Notes: generated from the letters alone by a model not told the origin. DNA of 21,434 nucleotides from Bog-950 sp035299425 (GCA_035299425.1 DATGWP010000172.1:1-21434); one strand, 5' to 3'. Shown: positions 8,205 through 16,288, counted from the first letter of the stretch. Numbers and translations: made by a program.

Positions 8205-10508
8205 TCACCACCCCTTCCTCGGTCTCGCCCCCATTTCAAACTCCAGCCTACCCCCGTTTATAATATCGCTGTGTTTTAAAAACGGGCTCTCCAGTTTCTT
8301 GCCATTCAGGGTTACCGATTGAATGTATTTGTTGCGCACCGATACCTTGTTGGCGATAATCTCAAATTTCCTTTCGCGGTTAGTGGGGTCGAAATAAATA
8401 GTTGACTTAGGGAACTCCGGTGTGCCAATGGCATATACATCGGTGCCGGGTGTAACCGGATAAAAGCCTAGTGCACTGAACACATACCAGGCGCTCATCT
8501 GCCCGCAGTCATCATCGCCATCCATACCATCGGGGTTGTTGCGGTACAGAAAACGCCGGTTAAGCGCTACCAGCTTTTGTGTGCGCCAGGCCTCGCCCAC
8601 GTAATCATACAGGTAGGTGTAATGATGCCCCGGTTCATTCATATGTATGTAATGCACACCCCTGAAATTCTGCTTTAGCTTTTTAATAAAAGCCTCCTTC
8701 CCTCCCATCAAATTTATCAGGCCCGGTACATCGTGCTGCACACCAAATAGGTAGGTCCAGGGGCTGCCCTCGGTAAAACCGGCTTTTACATCATCGTGCC
8801 AGTTGCCATCGGCGCGGCGTGGCGCCATCATACCGGTGGCGGGGTTATATACGTTTACATAATTTTTGCTGCGCTTCATCAGCATATCGTAATCGGCTAA
8901 GTGGCCGGCGGCCTTTGCTACCTGCGCCACACAAAAATCATCGTAAGCACCTTCTAAAGTATTCGACACCGATTCATTCGTTTTGTCAACCGGCACATAA
9001 CCCAGTTTCATATACCAGGATAAACCATTGCGCGCTTCTATGTATGTAAAGGGTGCCCTATCAGCCCAGCGGTTTACGCTATCGTTACCCGATGGCACTA
9101 TGGCATCTTTCATACAAGCCTGATATGCCTTTTGCAGGTCAATTCCCTTTACACCCTTCACTATTGCATCGGCCACCACGGCATCGGCGTGGGTGCCAAT
9201 CATGATACCGGTGTAGGTTGGGTTAGGCCACTTGGGCATATAACCGCCCTCTTCATACATTTGTATAAGCGAGTTTACCATGCCGGCCACATGCTCAGGC
9301 GCAGTGAGTATCAGCAAGGGGTGCTCGGCGCGGTAGGTATCCCACAGCGAGTAGTCGTTGTAGCTTACACCGGTATGCACTTTATCATCAAAGGCGCTAT
9401 AGTATTTGCCATACTCTGAAAACTGCCGGGGGAACAACATGGTGTGATACATAGCCGAGTAAAACACTTTCTTCCGTTTGGTGCGCGCACCTTCTATAGT
9501 TAAACGGCTCAGGTAATTATCCCACTCGCTTTGTGTTTGTTTTTCTACCTGCGCAAAACTTTTAGCGCCCACCTCTTTCTCTAAATTTTCGCGCGCCTGT
9601 TCTATACTAATAAATGAAGTGGCAACGGTGGCCTGTACACTTCTGGTACCCTTAGCAAAGCTTACCCATGCACCGCAGGCATTGGCAGTTTGCGTTGTGC
9701 TGCCCGTTGTAAGCGTATCATTATTCCAGGTGCCATAACTTATAATAGGCTGGTCAAATTTTATTACAAAGTAGCCTTTAAAGTTTGGCAGCGGTGGGCC
9801 CAGGTGCGAAGAATGCCGGTCGCTGTTCCAGCCGGTTATTTCCCGTTTAGCGGTATCTACTTTTATCCAGCCATCAAAATCGGGCAGCTGGCTGGCTTCT
9901 ATCAATACCGATGGTGTTTCGTTTTTGGCAAACTCAAACTTAAGCATCCCACATCTTGCAGTAGAAGTCATTTCGGTTTTAATCTTCTTAAGCGCCGGCG
10001 TCAGCATCTTTACCGAGTAGTAATGTGGTTTCGATTTCTCGGCAAAATGCGAGAAGAAATAAGTGCGGTTAAGCGCTTTCCTATTTACCACACCGGTTAC
10101 AGGTTTAAGGGTTACATAACCATAATCGCCCATCCACATAGCCGGTTTGTGCGATGCACGAAAGCCGCGGATGCGTGTATCAAAGTAATGATAATTGGGT
10201 ATGCGTATCTTACTGTTGCGGGTGCAGGCAGTCCATTGGGTCATGCCAAAGGGCGGCGTTACAAAGGGAGTAGTTCTGCCATATAGAAAAAGGCCTTTAG
10301 TGCCTATGAGGGGATTTACAAAATTGGTGAGGGATTGGGCGTGCAAACAATAAGCACTACACAGAAAGATAAGCGTCATTGCGAGAAATCCCGACGCTTT
10401 GGTCGGGATGGCGAAGCAATCTCCGCCTGTTGCGCAATTAACGGCTGGGGATTGCTTCGTTGCTCGCAGAGCCTCGCTCCTCGCAATGACGTAGGTTCTT
10501 ACCCTCAT
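8205..10508 (-). CDS. GH92 family alpha-mannosidase, secreted, with palindrome-derived insert in the signal peptide
   Basis: This is a calcium-dependent exo-alpha-mannosidase of glycoside hydrolase family 92, acting on mannan or N-glycan mannose in the periplasm or at the surface. The mature part starts QSLTNFVNPLIGT. Family hallmarks are GYMPKWPNPT, HADAVVADA, TEGSPW with the probable catalytic acid E580, and GDDDCGQMSAWYVFSALGFY with the probable base aspartates in D665-D667. The length fits the family. The ATG at 10508 overlaps the upstream TGA as ATGA, so I keep this start. However, residues 6-45 are encoded by a palindromic repeat; without them the protein begins MRVRT-LIFLCSAYCLHAQ, a normal signal peptide. 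The alternative start is M44 (10379), itself inside the repeat, giving a signal peptide without a basic N-region. The exact mannose linkage is not predictable. No SusC/SusD pair is nearby. Confidence 0.9.
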   Translation of the reverse strand: MRVRTYVIARSEALRATKQSPAVNCATGGDCFAIPTKASGFLAMTLIFLCSAYCLHAQSLTNFVNPLIGTKGLFLYGRTTPFVTPPFGMTQWTACTRNSKIRIPNYHYFDTRIRGFRASHKPAMWMGDYGYVTLKPVTGVVNRKALNRTYFFSHFAEKSKPHYYSVKMLTPALKKIKTEMTSTARCGMLKFEFAKNETPSVLIEASQLPDFDGWIKVDTAKREITGWNSDRHSSHLGPPLPNFKGYFVIKFDQPIISYGTWNNDTLTTGSTTQTANACGAWVSFAKGTRSVQATVATSFISIEQARENLEKEVGAKSFAQVEKQTQSEWDNYLSRLTIEGARTKRKKVFYSAMYHTMLFPRQFSEYGKYYSAFDDKVHTGVSYNDYSLWDTYRAEHPLLILTAPEHVAGMVNSLIQMYEEGGYMPKWPNPTYTGIMIGTHADAVVADAIVKGVKGIDLQKAYQACMKDAIVPSGNDSVNRWADRAPFTYIEARNGLSWYMKLGYVPVDKTNESVSNTLEGAYDDFCVAQVAKAAGHLADYDMLMKRSKNYVNVYNPATGMMAPRRADGNWHDDVKAGFTEGSPWTYLFGVQHDVPGLINLMGGKEAFIKKLKQNFRGVHYIHMNEPGHHYTYLYDYVGEAWRTQKLVALNRRFLYRNNPDGMDGDDDCGQMSAWYVFSALGFYPVTPGTDVYAIGTPEFPKSTIYFDPTNRERKFEIIANKVSVRNKYIQSVTLNGKKLESPFLKHSDIINGGRLEFEMGARPRKGW
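10374..10491. repeat. Long palindromic repeat element at the 5' end of the GH92 gene
   Basis: The element has outer arms CGTCATTGCGAG (10374-10385) and CTCGCAATGACG (10480-10491) and inner arms CGAAGCAATC (10412-10421) and GATTGCTTCG (10450-10459). An 8-bp sub-hairpin, ATCCCGAC/GTCGGGAT, lies at 10388-10395/10402-10409. The wording TCATTGCGAG..GAAGCAATC recalls dispersed palindromic repeats known from many bacterial genomes. It is the only copy in this window. Both strands are open across it, as in Rickettsia palindromic elements found inside genes. Confidence 0.85.
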
Positions 10509-11302
10509 GCCTTCGCGCCTTTTCTCCGCTCAACTATACTTTCAAACTCCTCATGGTAGCGCTGATGGTTGGTGCCCATTAACTGGTCCCACACGTTAAA
10601 GTAAAGCCCATAATTACAGGTGACATATTTATGGTGCATGTTGTGGTGGGTGGCGGTGTTGCTCCAGAAAGTGTGTTTACGCTTTGTAAAGCCGCTTCTG
10701 AAAATTTCGTAGCCGGTATGCCCACCTACGTTTAACACCAACTGATACATGCTCCATGCAAAAATAGCCAGCGGGTGCAGTGGTATAGCAAACACCATAA
10801 TAGGCAGAATAAGCACCTGCATCACCGCCTCGGTGGGGTGAAACGCAAACGTAGCCCAGGGTGTAGGGTTATGGCTTTTGTGATGTACAAGGTGCACATA
10901 TGGGTAAATCTTTTTGTGGTGCATTAACCGGTGGCTCCAGTAAAAATAAGTATCGTGCGCTACTATAAACGCCACTATAGAAAAAAAGAAATATGCCATG
11001 GAGTGCGCGTGTATGTCGGTGTATATTTTGGTATAGCCGTGCTTGGCCAGCACATACACGGTGGTACCAAACAAACCGAAGATAAACATAGATAAAAGCG
11101 AGTAGCTTATCTCGCGCTGAATGTGCTTGCTCTCCGGAAATTTCTGCTGAATTTTATAATGCACTGCTTTTGATTTAAGCAGCACATACAACAACAGGAA
11201 GGGGATACCCGCAAAAATGAAATAGCGGGCTACATCGGCGCCCAGGCCTACAAAATATTCTTTAAGTAATTCGGTGGGGTTCATAAGCGATGTAATTACC
11301 AC
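10505..11302 (-). CDS. Sterol desaturase/fatty acid hydroxylase superfamily membrane protein (265 aa)
   Basis: This is an integral membrane di-iron oxygenase of the fatty acid hydroxylase superfamily (PF04116 type). Its histidine clusters are H116-x7-H124-x3-HH (128-129), H137-x2-HH (140-141) and HH-x2-HH (219-220, 223-224), the expected ligands for two irons. Hydrophobic segments lie at about 28-42, 66-86, 103-115 and 162-190. A hydroxylated or desaturated lipid is the likely product; the substrate is not known. An internal ATG at codon 7 (11284) is a possible alternative start. It lies 14 bp downstream of a second, diverged hydroxylase gene and overlaps the GH92 ATG by 4 nt, so it belongs to the same leftward operon. 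Confidence 0.85.
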   Translation of the reverse strand: MVITSLMNPTELLKEYFVGLGADVARYFIFAGIPFLLLYVLLKSKAVHYKIQQKFPESKHIQREISYSLLSMFIFGLFGTTVYVLAKHGYTKIYTDIHAHSMAYFFFSIVAFIVAHDTYFYWSHRLMHHKKIYPYVHLVHHKSHNPTPWATFAFHPTEAVMQVLILPIMVFAIPLHPLAIFAWSMYQLVLNVGGHTGYEIFRSGFTKRKHTFWSNTATHHNMHHKYVTCNYGLYFNVWDQLMGTNHQRYHEEFESIVERRKGAKA

Positions 11303-11316
11303 AAAGGTATAAAAGA

Positions 11317-11964
11317 CTACTTCTTTAATGTGCGGAAAACTACGTCAAAAACCGGGTACGAAATATTGAAGTTGTATTTATCCATCTCTTTTAAGTTGTG
11401 GTGATTGTGGTGCAGCCTTCTTAAGGTGCTTAAGCCCGGCACATTATATACCCAGTGTGTTTCGGGTAAATGGTAGGCCAGATGCAGCCACTCGTAGTTG
11501 AGGTAATACACCAGCGTAGTAGCTACATACAGCAGCGCGGCATTAAGGCTGAATACATAATAGATAAGCGCAAAGGCCGGCAGTACAAAAAACAACGAAA
11601 AGAAAATAAGCAGCACCGGTGGAAAGAGGATGATTTTAAAGTCGTTTGCCGAATCGCAGTTCATGTGCTCATTGGTAAAAAAGTGGTGGTGCTGCATGGT
11701 GTGACGCTTAAACACCGCCTTTAATGCCTCATAGCGATGGTGCATAGGGTACCGGTGGCCTATGTACTCAAACAAATTGGTGTAAAGAAAAGTAAGCGGA
11801 ATAACCAGCAACTGCTTAAGCGTAGGCTGATGCAGGTAAATTAAACAAACCCCGATACCCACCATACACCATAAAGTGATAAACACAAAATGCAGCTTAC
11901 CCGAATAGCTTTTGCCAATAACCTCAGTACGAAAGCGCGCTCGAAAATTGGCAGTAGTAGACAT
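11317..11964 (-). CDS. Second fatty acid hydroxylase superfamily membrane protein (215 aa)
   Basis: This is a smaller member of the same superfamily, with histidine clusters H70-x4-HH (75-76), H88-x3-HH (92-93), H161-x3-H165 and HH-x1-HH (185-186, 188-189). Hydrophobic segments at about 25-44, 50-66, 111-137 and 140-155 put the metal site at the membrane face. It is not a recent duplicate of its 265-residue neighbour: spacing of the histidines and overall sequence differ. It probably hydroxylates an acyl chain or other lipid, with the substrate unknown. The gene sits 24 bp downstream of the DUF3943 gene and 14 bp upstream of the second hydroxylase, consistent with one transcript. Confidence 0.82.
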   Translation of the reverse strand: MSTTANFRARFRTEVIGKSYSGKLHFVFITLWCMVGIGVCLIYLHQPTLKQLLVIPLTFLYTNLFEYIGHRYPMHHRYEALKAVFKRHTMQHHHFFTNEHMNCDSANDFKIILFPPVLLIFFSLFFVLPAFALIYYVFSLNAALLYVATTLVYYLNYEWLHLAYHLPETHWVYNVPGLSTLRRLHHNHHNLKEMDKYNFNISYPVFDVVFRTLKK

Positions 11965-11988
11965 AGTGGTGAAAATAACGAAACCAGT

Positions 11989-12660
11989 TTACAGCTGGCA
12001 GGGTTTTTTAGCGTATTTAAAACCATTATTTATGGCAAACATGGGATTGAACAGGCACACAAAAACTTTCTCGTACCACTTAAACCCATTTCTGCTTAAC
12101 TGCACCGTGCCATGATGAATTAACTCGCCCAGCAATGAGCCTACAAAGGGGGTTACTACCAGGTCCTGCACGCTGGGTTGCTCCATGCCGCCCTCGCCCA
12201 CATACTCCCACACAAGGCTATTGCCCAATGCAAATAAGCCCGCCTGCCAGAATTTTGCACCTTGCGAGCGCATGGCGTTGTAATAGCAGGCGCCCTGATA
12301 CGGATGGCCTATATAATTGATATACCAAACATCGCTATCGAAAACCGGAAGCCTTGTAAAACTGCGGCGGTATTGTGCCCTTACAAGCCCCACCTGAGGA
12401 ACAGACCAATTACTCACCTCTCGTGGCATTACAAAAAGCAAGCTCATAGACAGGGCATCTAAACCTATGGCCTGCCACTGTGCACGTAAAAACTTACGGC
12501 CAAATTTGGCCTGTTCGTTTCGCAGTACAAACCGCTTGCCTGTTTCATCGCAAAAAGGAGGAAAATGTTTAGCGCCTGACACCGAAACAGCAACCGGACT
12601 AAGAGCCATCAGGCCTTTACACCCAAGCAATATTGCCAGCAGCAGCAGCCTTATTTTCAT
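11989..12660 (-). CDS. DUF3943-like exported protein
   Basis: This is a 223-residue exported protein of unknown function. A hydrophobic N-terminus (MKIRLLLLAILLGCKGLMAL) is a signal peptide; the LLGC at 11-14 leaves open a lipoprotein form, but cleavage after LMA is equally possible. The segment INYIGHPYQG..YYNAMRSQGA (114-135), WEYVGEGGMEQPSVQDLVVTP (151-171) and GSLLGELIHH (174-183) match what I recall of the DUF3943 pattern (conserved HP, WEY, PS..D, GE). Such proteins are mostly seen in Gram-negative envelopes, and a membrane-embedded position is likely but not established. It is followed at 24 bp by the first hydroxylase gene, which suggests a shared envelope or lipid task. Confidence 0.72.
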   Translation of the reverse strand: MKIRLLLLAILLGCKGLMALSPVAVSVSGAKHFPPFCDETGKRFVLRNEQAKFGRKFLRAQWQAIGLDALSMSLLFVMPREVSNWSVPQVGLVRAQYRRSFTRLPVFDSDVWYINYIGHPYQGACYYNAMRSQGAKFWQAGLFALGNSLVWEYVGEGGMEQPSVQDLVVTPFVGSLLGELIHHGTVQLSRNGFKWYEKVFVCLFNPMFAINNGFKYAKKPCQL

Positions 12661-12758
12661 TGGGCAAAAATGCGATTTGCATTTCTGTTCCTATAATGAG
12701 TGTTATCAGTTTTCTTTCAAAAACCGGCTATACCTTTGGCGTTAACATCCTGACGAAA

Positions 12759-13085
12759 CTATTTCAACGATACCATTATTACCCCAATGGTAATTACGAA
12801 AATACCGGCGGTGCGCAGCATGGTCATTTCTTCTTTAAAATAATAGTGGCTTACAGCAAACAAGCCTATAATGGTGAGCGAAAAAAAGATAGCACTGGCA
12901 ACCGATAACGGTATCTCTTTAAGGCACTCGGTAAACAGCACCGAATTGATTAACCCAAACACCAGCCCGATGCCAAGAAAGCCCCATTTCTTGGTAGGCT
13001 CTTTATCGTAGATGGCCGAAAAATTGAAACCTACGTTGGTTAAAATATTGGCTATGATAGCAGAGTAAAGCAATACGTATTTCAT
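12759..13085 (-). CDS. SMR/EamA-like four-helix small membrane protein
   Basis: The protein has 108 residues with four predicted membrane helices (about 2-22, 34-50, 58-79, 86-106), the size and topology of small multidrug resistance transporters, which work as antiparallel dimers. It aligns by eye with EmrE at the first helix, where EmrE has AILAEV. Here the stretch is AIIANI, so the proton/substrate-coupling Glu14 of EmrE is replaced by Asn13. This argues against classical drug/proton antiport and towards an EamA-like or flippase-like role. The helix 4 region (GIFVITIGVIMVS) is typical of the DMT superfamily. It lies 98 bp upstream of the DUF3943 gene, on the same strand, and could be the first gene of the leftward cluster or a separate unit. 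Confidence 0.78.
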   Translation of the reverse strand: MKYVLLYSAIIANILTNVGFNFSAIYDKEPTKKWGFLGIGLVFGLINSVLFTECLKEIPLSVASAIFFSLTIIGLFAVSHYYFKEEMTMLRTAGIFVITIGVIMVSLK

Positions 13086-13152
13086 GCAGTGGATTTTTAC
13101 GGAATGTAGTTTATTATTCAGGCTTAGGCAATTTAATTAAACTTGTGGCTAT

Positions 13153-13884
13153 ATGACAAAACCCAAGGCCATTTTTTGCTGGAGTGGAGGTAAAGACTCA
13201 TCGCTGTGCCTATATAAGGTGCTACAGCAAAAAGAGTATGAGGTGTGCTATCTGCTTACTACCATCAATGGCAACAACCACCGCATATCTATGCATGGCG
13301 TGCGCGAGGAATTGCTGGATGCTCAGGCTGCGTCTATTGGTATTCCGCAGTTAAAGGTGTTGGTGTACCAGGGCAACAATGCAGAGTATGAAAACGCCAT
13401 GGGCGCTACATTGGCGAAGGCGCAACAGGAGGGTATTACACATGTTATTTTTGGCGATATATTTTTAGAAGACCTGCGCCAGTACCGAGAAGATAATTTA
13501 GCCAAGGTGGGGCTTAAAGCAGTGTTCCCCTTATGGAAACAGGAAACCGGTGTATTGATAAATGAATTCCTGCTTCTTGGCTTTAAAACAGTTACCTGCT
13601 GTATAAACGATGCCTGCCTTACCGAAGAACACGTAGGCAGAACAATAGATGCCGAATTTATACGGTCGCTGCCGGAAGGTGTAGATGTATGCGGCGAGAA
13701 TGGCGAGTTTCACACGTTCTGCTACGATGGGCCGATATTTAAAACACCGGTAGATATAATGGTGGGCGAAAAGATTTATAAGCCTTTGGAACTAAAGACA
13801 GACGACTGCGACCAGGCCGGAGAAACCAAAGGTTTTTGGTTTGCCGAGCTTATACTTAAAGAAAAAGCACAACAAGCAATATGA
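13153..13884 (+). CDS. DPH6-like PP-loop ATPase (diphthine-ammonia ligase family)
   Basis: This is a 243-residue cytoplasmic adenylating enzyme of the Diphthami_syn_2 family. The PP-loop SGGKDS is at 11-16. GDIFLEDLRQYRE, the FPLW motif and VCGENGEFHTFCYDGP, the family signature, follow. In eukaryotes and archaea this family amidates diphthine on EF2. Bacteria lack diphthamide, so the bacterial substrate is unknown and the family name should not be read as the function. The stop codon TGA overlaps the ATG of the next gene (ATGA, 13881-13884), which indicates translational coupling to the secreted 722-residue protein. The divergent spacer to the SMR-like gene is only 67 bp and must hold both promoters; I see no clear box. 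Confidence 0.85.
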   Translation: MTKPKAIFCWSGGKDSSLCLYKVLQQKEYEVCYLLTTINGNNHRISMHGVREELLDAQAASIGIPQLKVLVYQGNNAEYENAMGATLAKAQQEGITHVIFGDIFLEDLRQYREDNLAKVGLKAVFPLWKQETGVLINEFLLLGFKTVTCCINDACLTEEHVGRTIDAEFIRSLPEGVDVCGENGEFHTFCYDGPIFKTPVDIMVGEKIYKPLELKTDDCDQAGETKGFWFAELILKEKAQQAI

Positions 13885-16049
13885 CAATACGCTATTTTAC
13901 TCTATTGATTTTAACCGCCTGTTACGTAGCAGCAAATGCACAGATGCAGGTTTTGAAATCTATATCGATAAATGCAGATGCTGGTACGCTGGCCTCACCG
14001 GTTAGCAAGCAAGCGATAGATGACGTGACAAAACTATTGAGCGAAGCCTGCAAATGCACCGTGCAGGTAAACTTAAAAGATGCCGACGTAGTGTTGAACC
14101 TGCCCAACGTAGACCCTGCAGTAAAGGCACAGCCTATCCGCTTTGAAACCGGCAAGCCTTACCCTGTGCTACACTACCCCGAAACAGATTACCGGTGGAC
14201 CAGCAAGCGCAGTGGCACATCCATGAGCATGACATTGGAAACTAAAACGAATGAGGGTATTAGTGCAGGCCTATATGGTTTACTGCAGGAGAAACTTGGC
14301 TTTATGTTCTATCACCCTCGCGCCAATATAACCCCGCAAATTACTACCTGGCCGCTGGGCGATAATATTAACTGGGAAGTAAAAGCAAGGTTTCACAAGC
14401 GGGGGTTCCACATACATGCCCAGCACCCGCTGGAGATAACCGAACAGCTGATGGATGAGGATTACCCCAATGCCATGCACGACATTAAAGAATACCTGGA
14501 TTGGCTGGCGCGCAACGGGCAAAACTATTTTGAGTTTAACCTACTGGAAAACATCAACCGAAAGAAGTGGCCGGCCTTTGCCAAAGAGATGGTAGACTAT
14601 GGGCACAGCCGGGGCATACTAATGGGTATAGACCTATCGATGCACATGATACAACAAAAGACCTTTCAGCTATACCGCGGCGGAGGCAGTAAGAAAAAGC
14701 AAATAGAGAAGAATACGGCTATGCTTAACAGCGCCGGTTGGGATGCCTGGAACCTGGAGTTTAGTAAAACAGAATTCTCGTCGGGTAATGTAAAGAAGAA
14801 GACTGAGTTGCAGCTGCTGGTTACCGATTTGCTGACCAACAAATACCACGTAAAACTAATGGGCCGCAAGCACGTGGTGCAGGCCAAAGCCGAATTGGGC
14901 GGCGAAAAGAAAAAGAAGCAGGAAGTATATGAAATGACACCGGCCGAAAAAGAACTGGATAAGAACAGGGCTATAAACATACACACCGTAATGTGGTACA
15001 CCATAGCCGAAAAACAAGCACCGGTGTACCGTAACGAGAACCTGCGCCACATGCTCGACCTGCTGTTGGTAGAGCAACAGAAACGCGAGACCTGGTATTA
15101 CCCGGAGTCTGCTTACTGGATAACGTTTGATAACTCGGTGCCGATGGCATTGCTGCCTTACCTGAAAGCAAGGCTGGATGATATACTGTTGATGGATTCA
15201 TTAGGTATAACAGGTCACTTAACTTTCAGCTCGGGTTGGGAGTGGGGGTATTGGTTGACTGACTGGAGCATTGCGCGCTGGAGCTGGAAACAAAATGAGA
15301 ATGGCAACGCTGTAGCCAATTACCCGGAGCAATATGCCAACGCCATATTTACCGACCGGCCTACCCAGATACTTTTTAAGCAGGCAGAGGACCTGCAGCA
15401 GAAGTATATAAAGGATGATAACCTGATACAATACATGGCACCCTCAACGGTTACCGATGAGTTTCCCGAGCCATACCGGGTGCAGTTTCAGCCGCGGCCG
15501 AGGTGGACGTATAAGTATATCCGCAACAAGGCGTCGGCAGAGGTGCTGGATTCTATCCGCCGCGAAGCCATTGAACCTATGCTGCAATTTTATGATGCTA
15601 CCAATAAGCTGGTGATGGATTATAACATGACCAAAGCAGCCGGAGATTCGCTGAATGCAGAAGTGCGCGATGGCATAGAGATAACCGGCCTGCGTGCTAA
15701 GCACCGGGTAGCTACTTTGAACTACCTGCTGGCCATGCGCCAGAGCAAACTTAATGGCACCGGTGCCGGTGAAGCAAAAAAACAAAACCAAAAATACCTG
15801 GATGAAGCGAAGGCTATACGCCTGCAAGGTGTAGAGATTGTAAAGCGCCGCGAAGCTACTTACCGCTACCCCGTAGAGAATATTGGCCGAAGACATAAAA
15901 GCCATACAGCTTATGCGTTTGGTTACCTCTTCCCCGCCAGTGAGCTACACTTTTGGAACCGCGAAGAGCTACAGGCCAGGAACAACAAGTGGAGCCCATT
16001 CTACAAGAACATCTACAACCTACTCAAGATTATTGGCTTTATTAATTAA
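13881..16049 (+). CDS. Secreted glycoside-hydrolase-like protein of unknown family (722 aa)
   Basis: I do not recognise a named family. A clear signal peptide (MTIRYFTLLILTACYVAANA, then Q) shows export. Residues of about 22-165 resemble the alpha/beta domain that precedes the barrel in GH20, GH67 and related enzymes (GISAGLYGLLQEKLGFMFYHP, then PRANITP). The following part starts with RGFHIHAQHP (174-183), like the first barrel strand in such enzymes, and has strand-like segments with acidic residues: NLEFSKTEF (E293, E298), YYPESAYW (E409) and SSGWEWGYW (E454). Aromatic-rich stretches around 400-470 fit a sugar cleft. The C-terminal 200 residues look helical. Catalytic residues cannot be assigned. 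It is coupled by ATGA overlap to the DPH6-like gene and converges with purD. Confidence 0.8.
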   Translation: MTIRYFTLLILTACYVAANAQMQVLKSISINADAGTLASPVSKQAIDDVTKLLSEACKCTVQVNLKDADVVLNLPNVDPAVKAQPIRFETGKPYPVLHYPETDYRWTSKRSGTSMSMTLETKTNEGISAGLYGLLQEKLGFMFYHPRANITPQITTWPLGDNINWEVKARFHKRGFHIHAQHPLEITEQLMDEDYPNAMHDIKEYLDWLARNGQNYFEFNLLENINRKKWPAFAKEMVDYGHSRGILMGIDLSMHMIQQKTFQLYRGGGSKKKQIEKNTAMLNSAGWDAWNLEFSKTEFSSGNVKKKTELQLLVTDLLTNKYHVKLMGRKHVVQAKAELGGEKKKKQEVYEMTPAEKELDKNRAINIHTVMWYTIAEKQAPVYRNENLRHMLDLLLVEQQKRETWYYPESAYWITFDNSVPMALLPYLKARLDDILLMDSLGITGHLTFSSGWEWGYWLTDWSIARWSWKQNENGNAVANYPEQYANAIFTDRPTQILFKQAEDLQQKYIKDDNLIQYMAPSTVTDEFPEPYRVQFQPRPRWTYKYIRNKASAEVLDSIRREAIEPMLQFYDATNKLVMDYNMTKAAGDSLNAEVRDGIEITGLRAKHRVATLNYLLAMRQSKLNGTGAGEAKKQNQKYLDEAKAIRLQGVEIVKRREATYRYPVENIGRRHKSHTAYAFGYLFPASELHFWNREELQARNNKWSPFYKNIYNLLKIIGFIN

Positions 16050-16288
16050 AGCCCGCCATCTAAAAAATTGATGAACGCCTTATAGGTTGATGGTCTGTTT
16101 AACAAAAATCGACCACCAAGGCATCTTTTAAGTGTGTGATAAACAATAATTTACGATTTCCAGTCGACCAGTAGGTGAAAAAATGGACACTTTTTGAAGG
16201 CAATAAAATCCTTACCTAATTTAGGTAAAATTTCATTTTATAAAACATTTAATATGAATTGCAACGAAGTAATCTAGAGTCCAAAATA
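16050..16288. other. Gene-free convergent spacer with weak hairpins
   Basis: These 239 bp separate the converging 722-residue gene and purD. No gene was found. TTACCTAA-T-TTAGGTAA at 16212-16228 is a short perfect palindrome in an A/T-rich setting. TTGATGGTC at about 16086-16094 is nearly inverted as GACCACCAA at about 16110-16118. Either could end transcription, but neither is followed by a good T-run, so I do not call a terminator. Confidence 0.4.

Noticed and set aside
9690..10286. Rightward 198-codon open frame inside GH92
   Set aside because: It is antisense to conserved GH92 coding sequence, and the translation has no recognisable features.
10335..10559. Rightward 74-codon open frame over the palindrome
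   Set aside because: It is explained by the repeat element, which is open on both strands, and has no independent start context or domain.
12633..12908. 91-codon rightward open frame spanning the SMR-DUF3943 spacer
   Set aside because: It overlaps two leftward genes antisense and shows no protein-like pattern.
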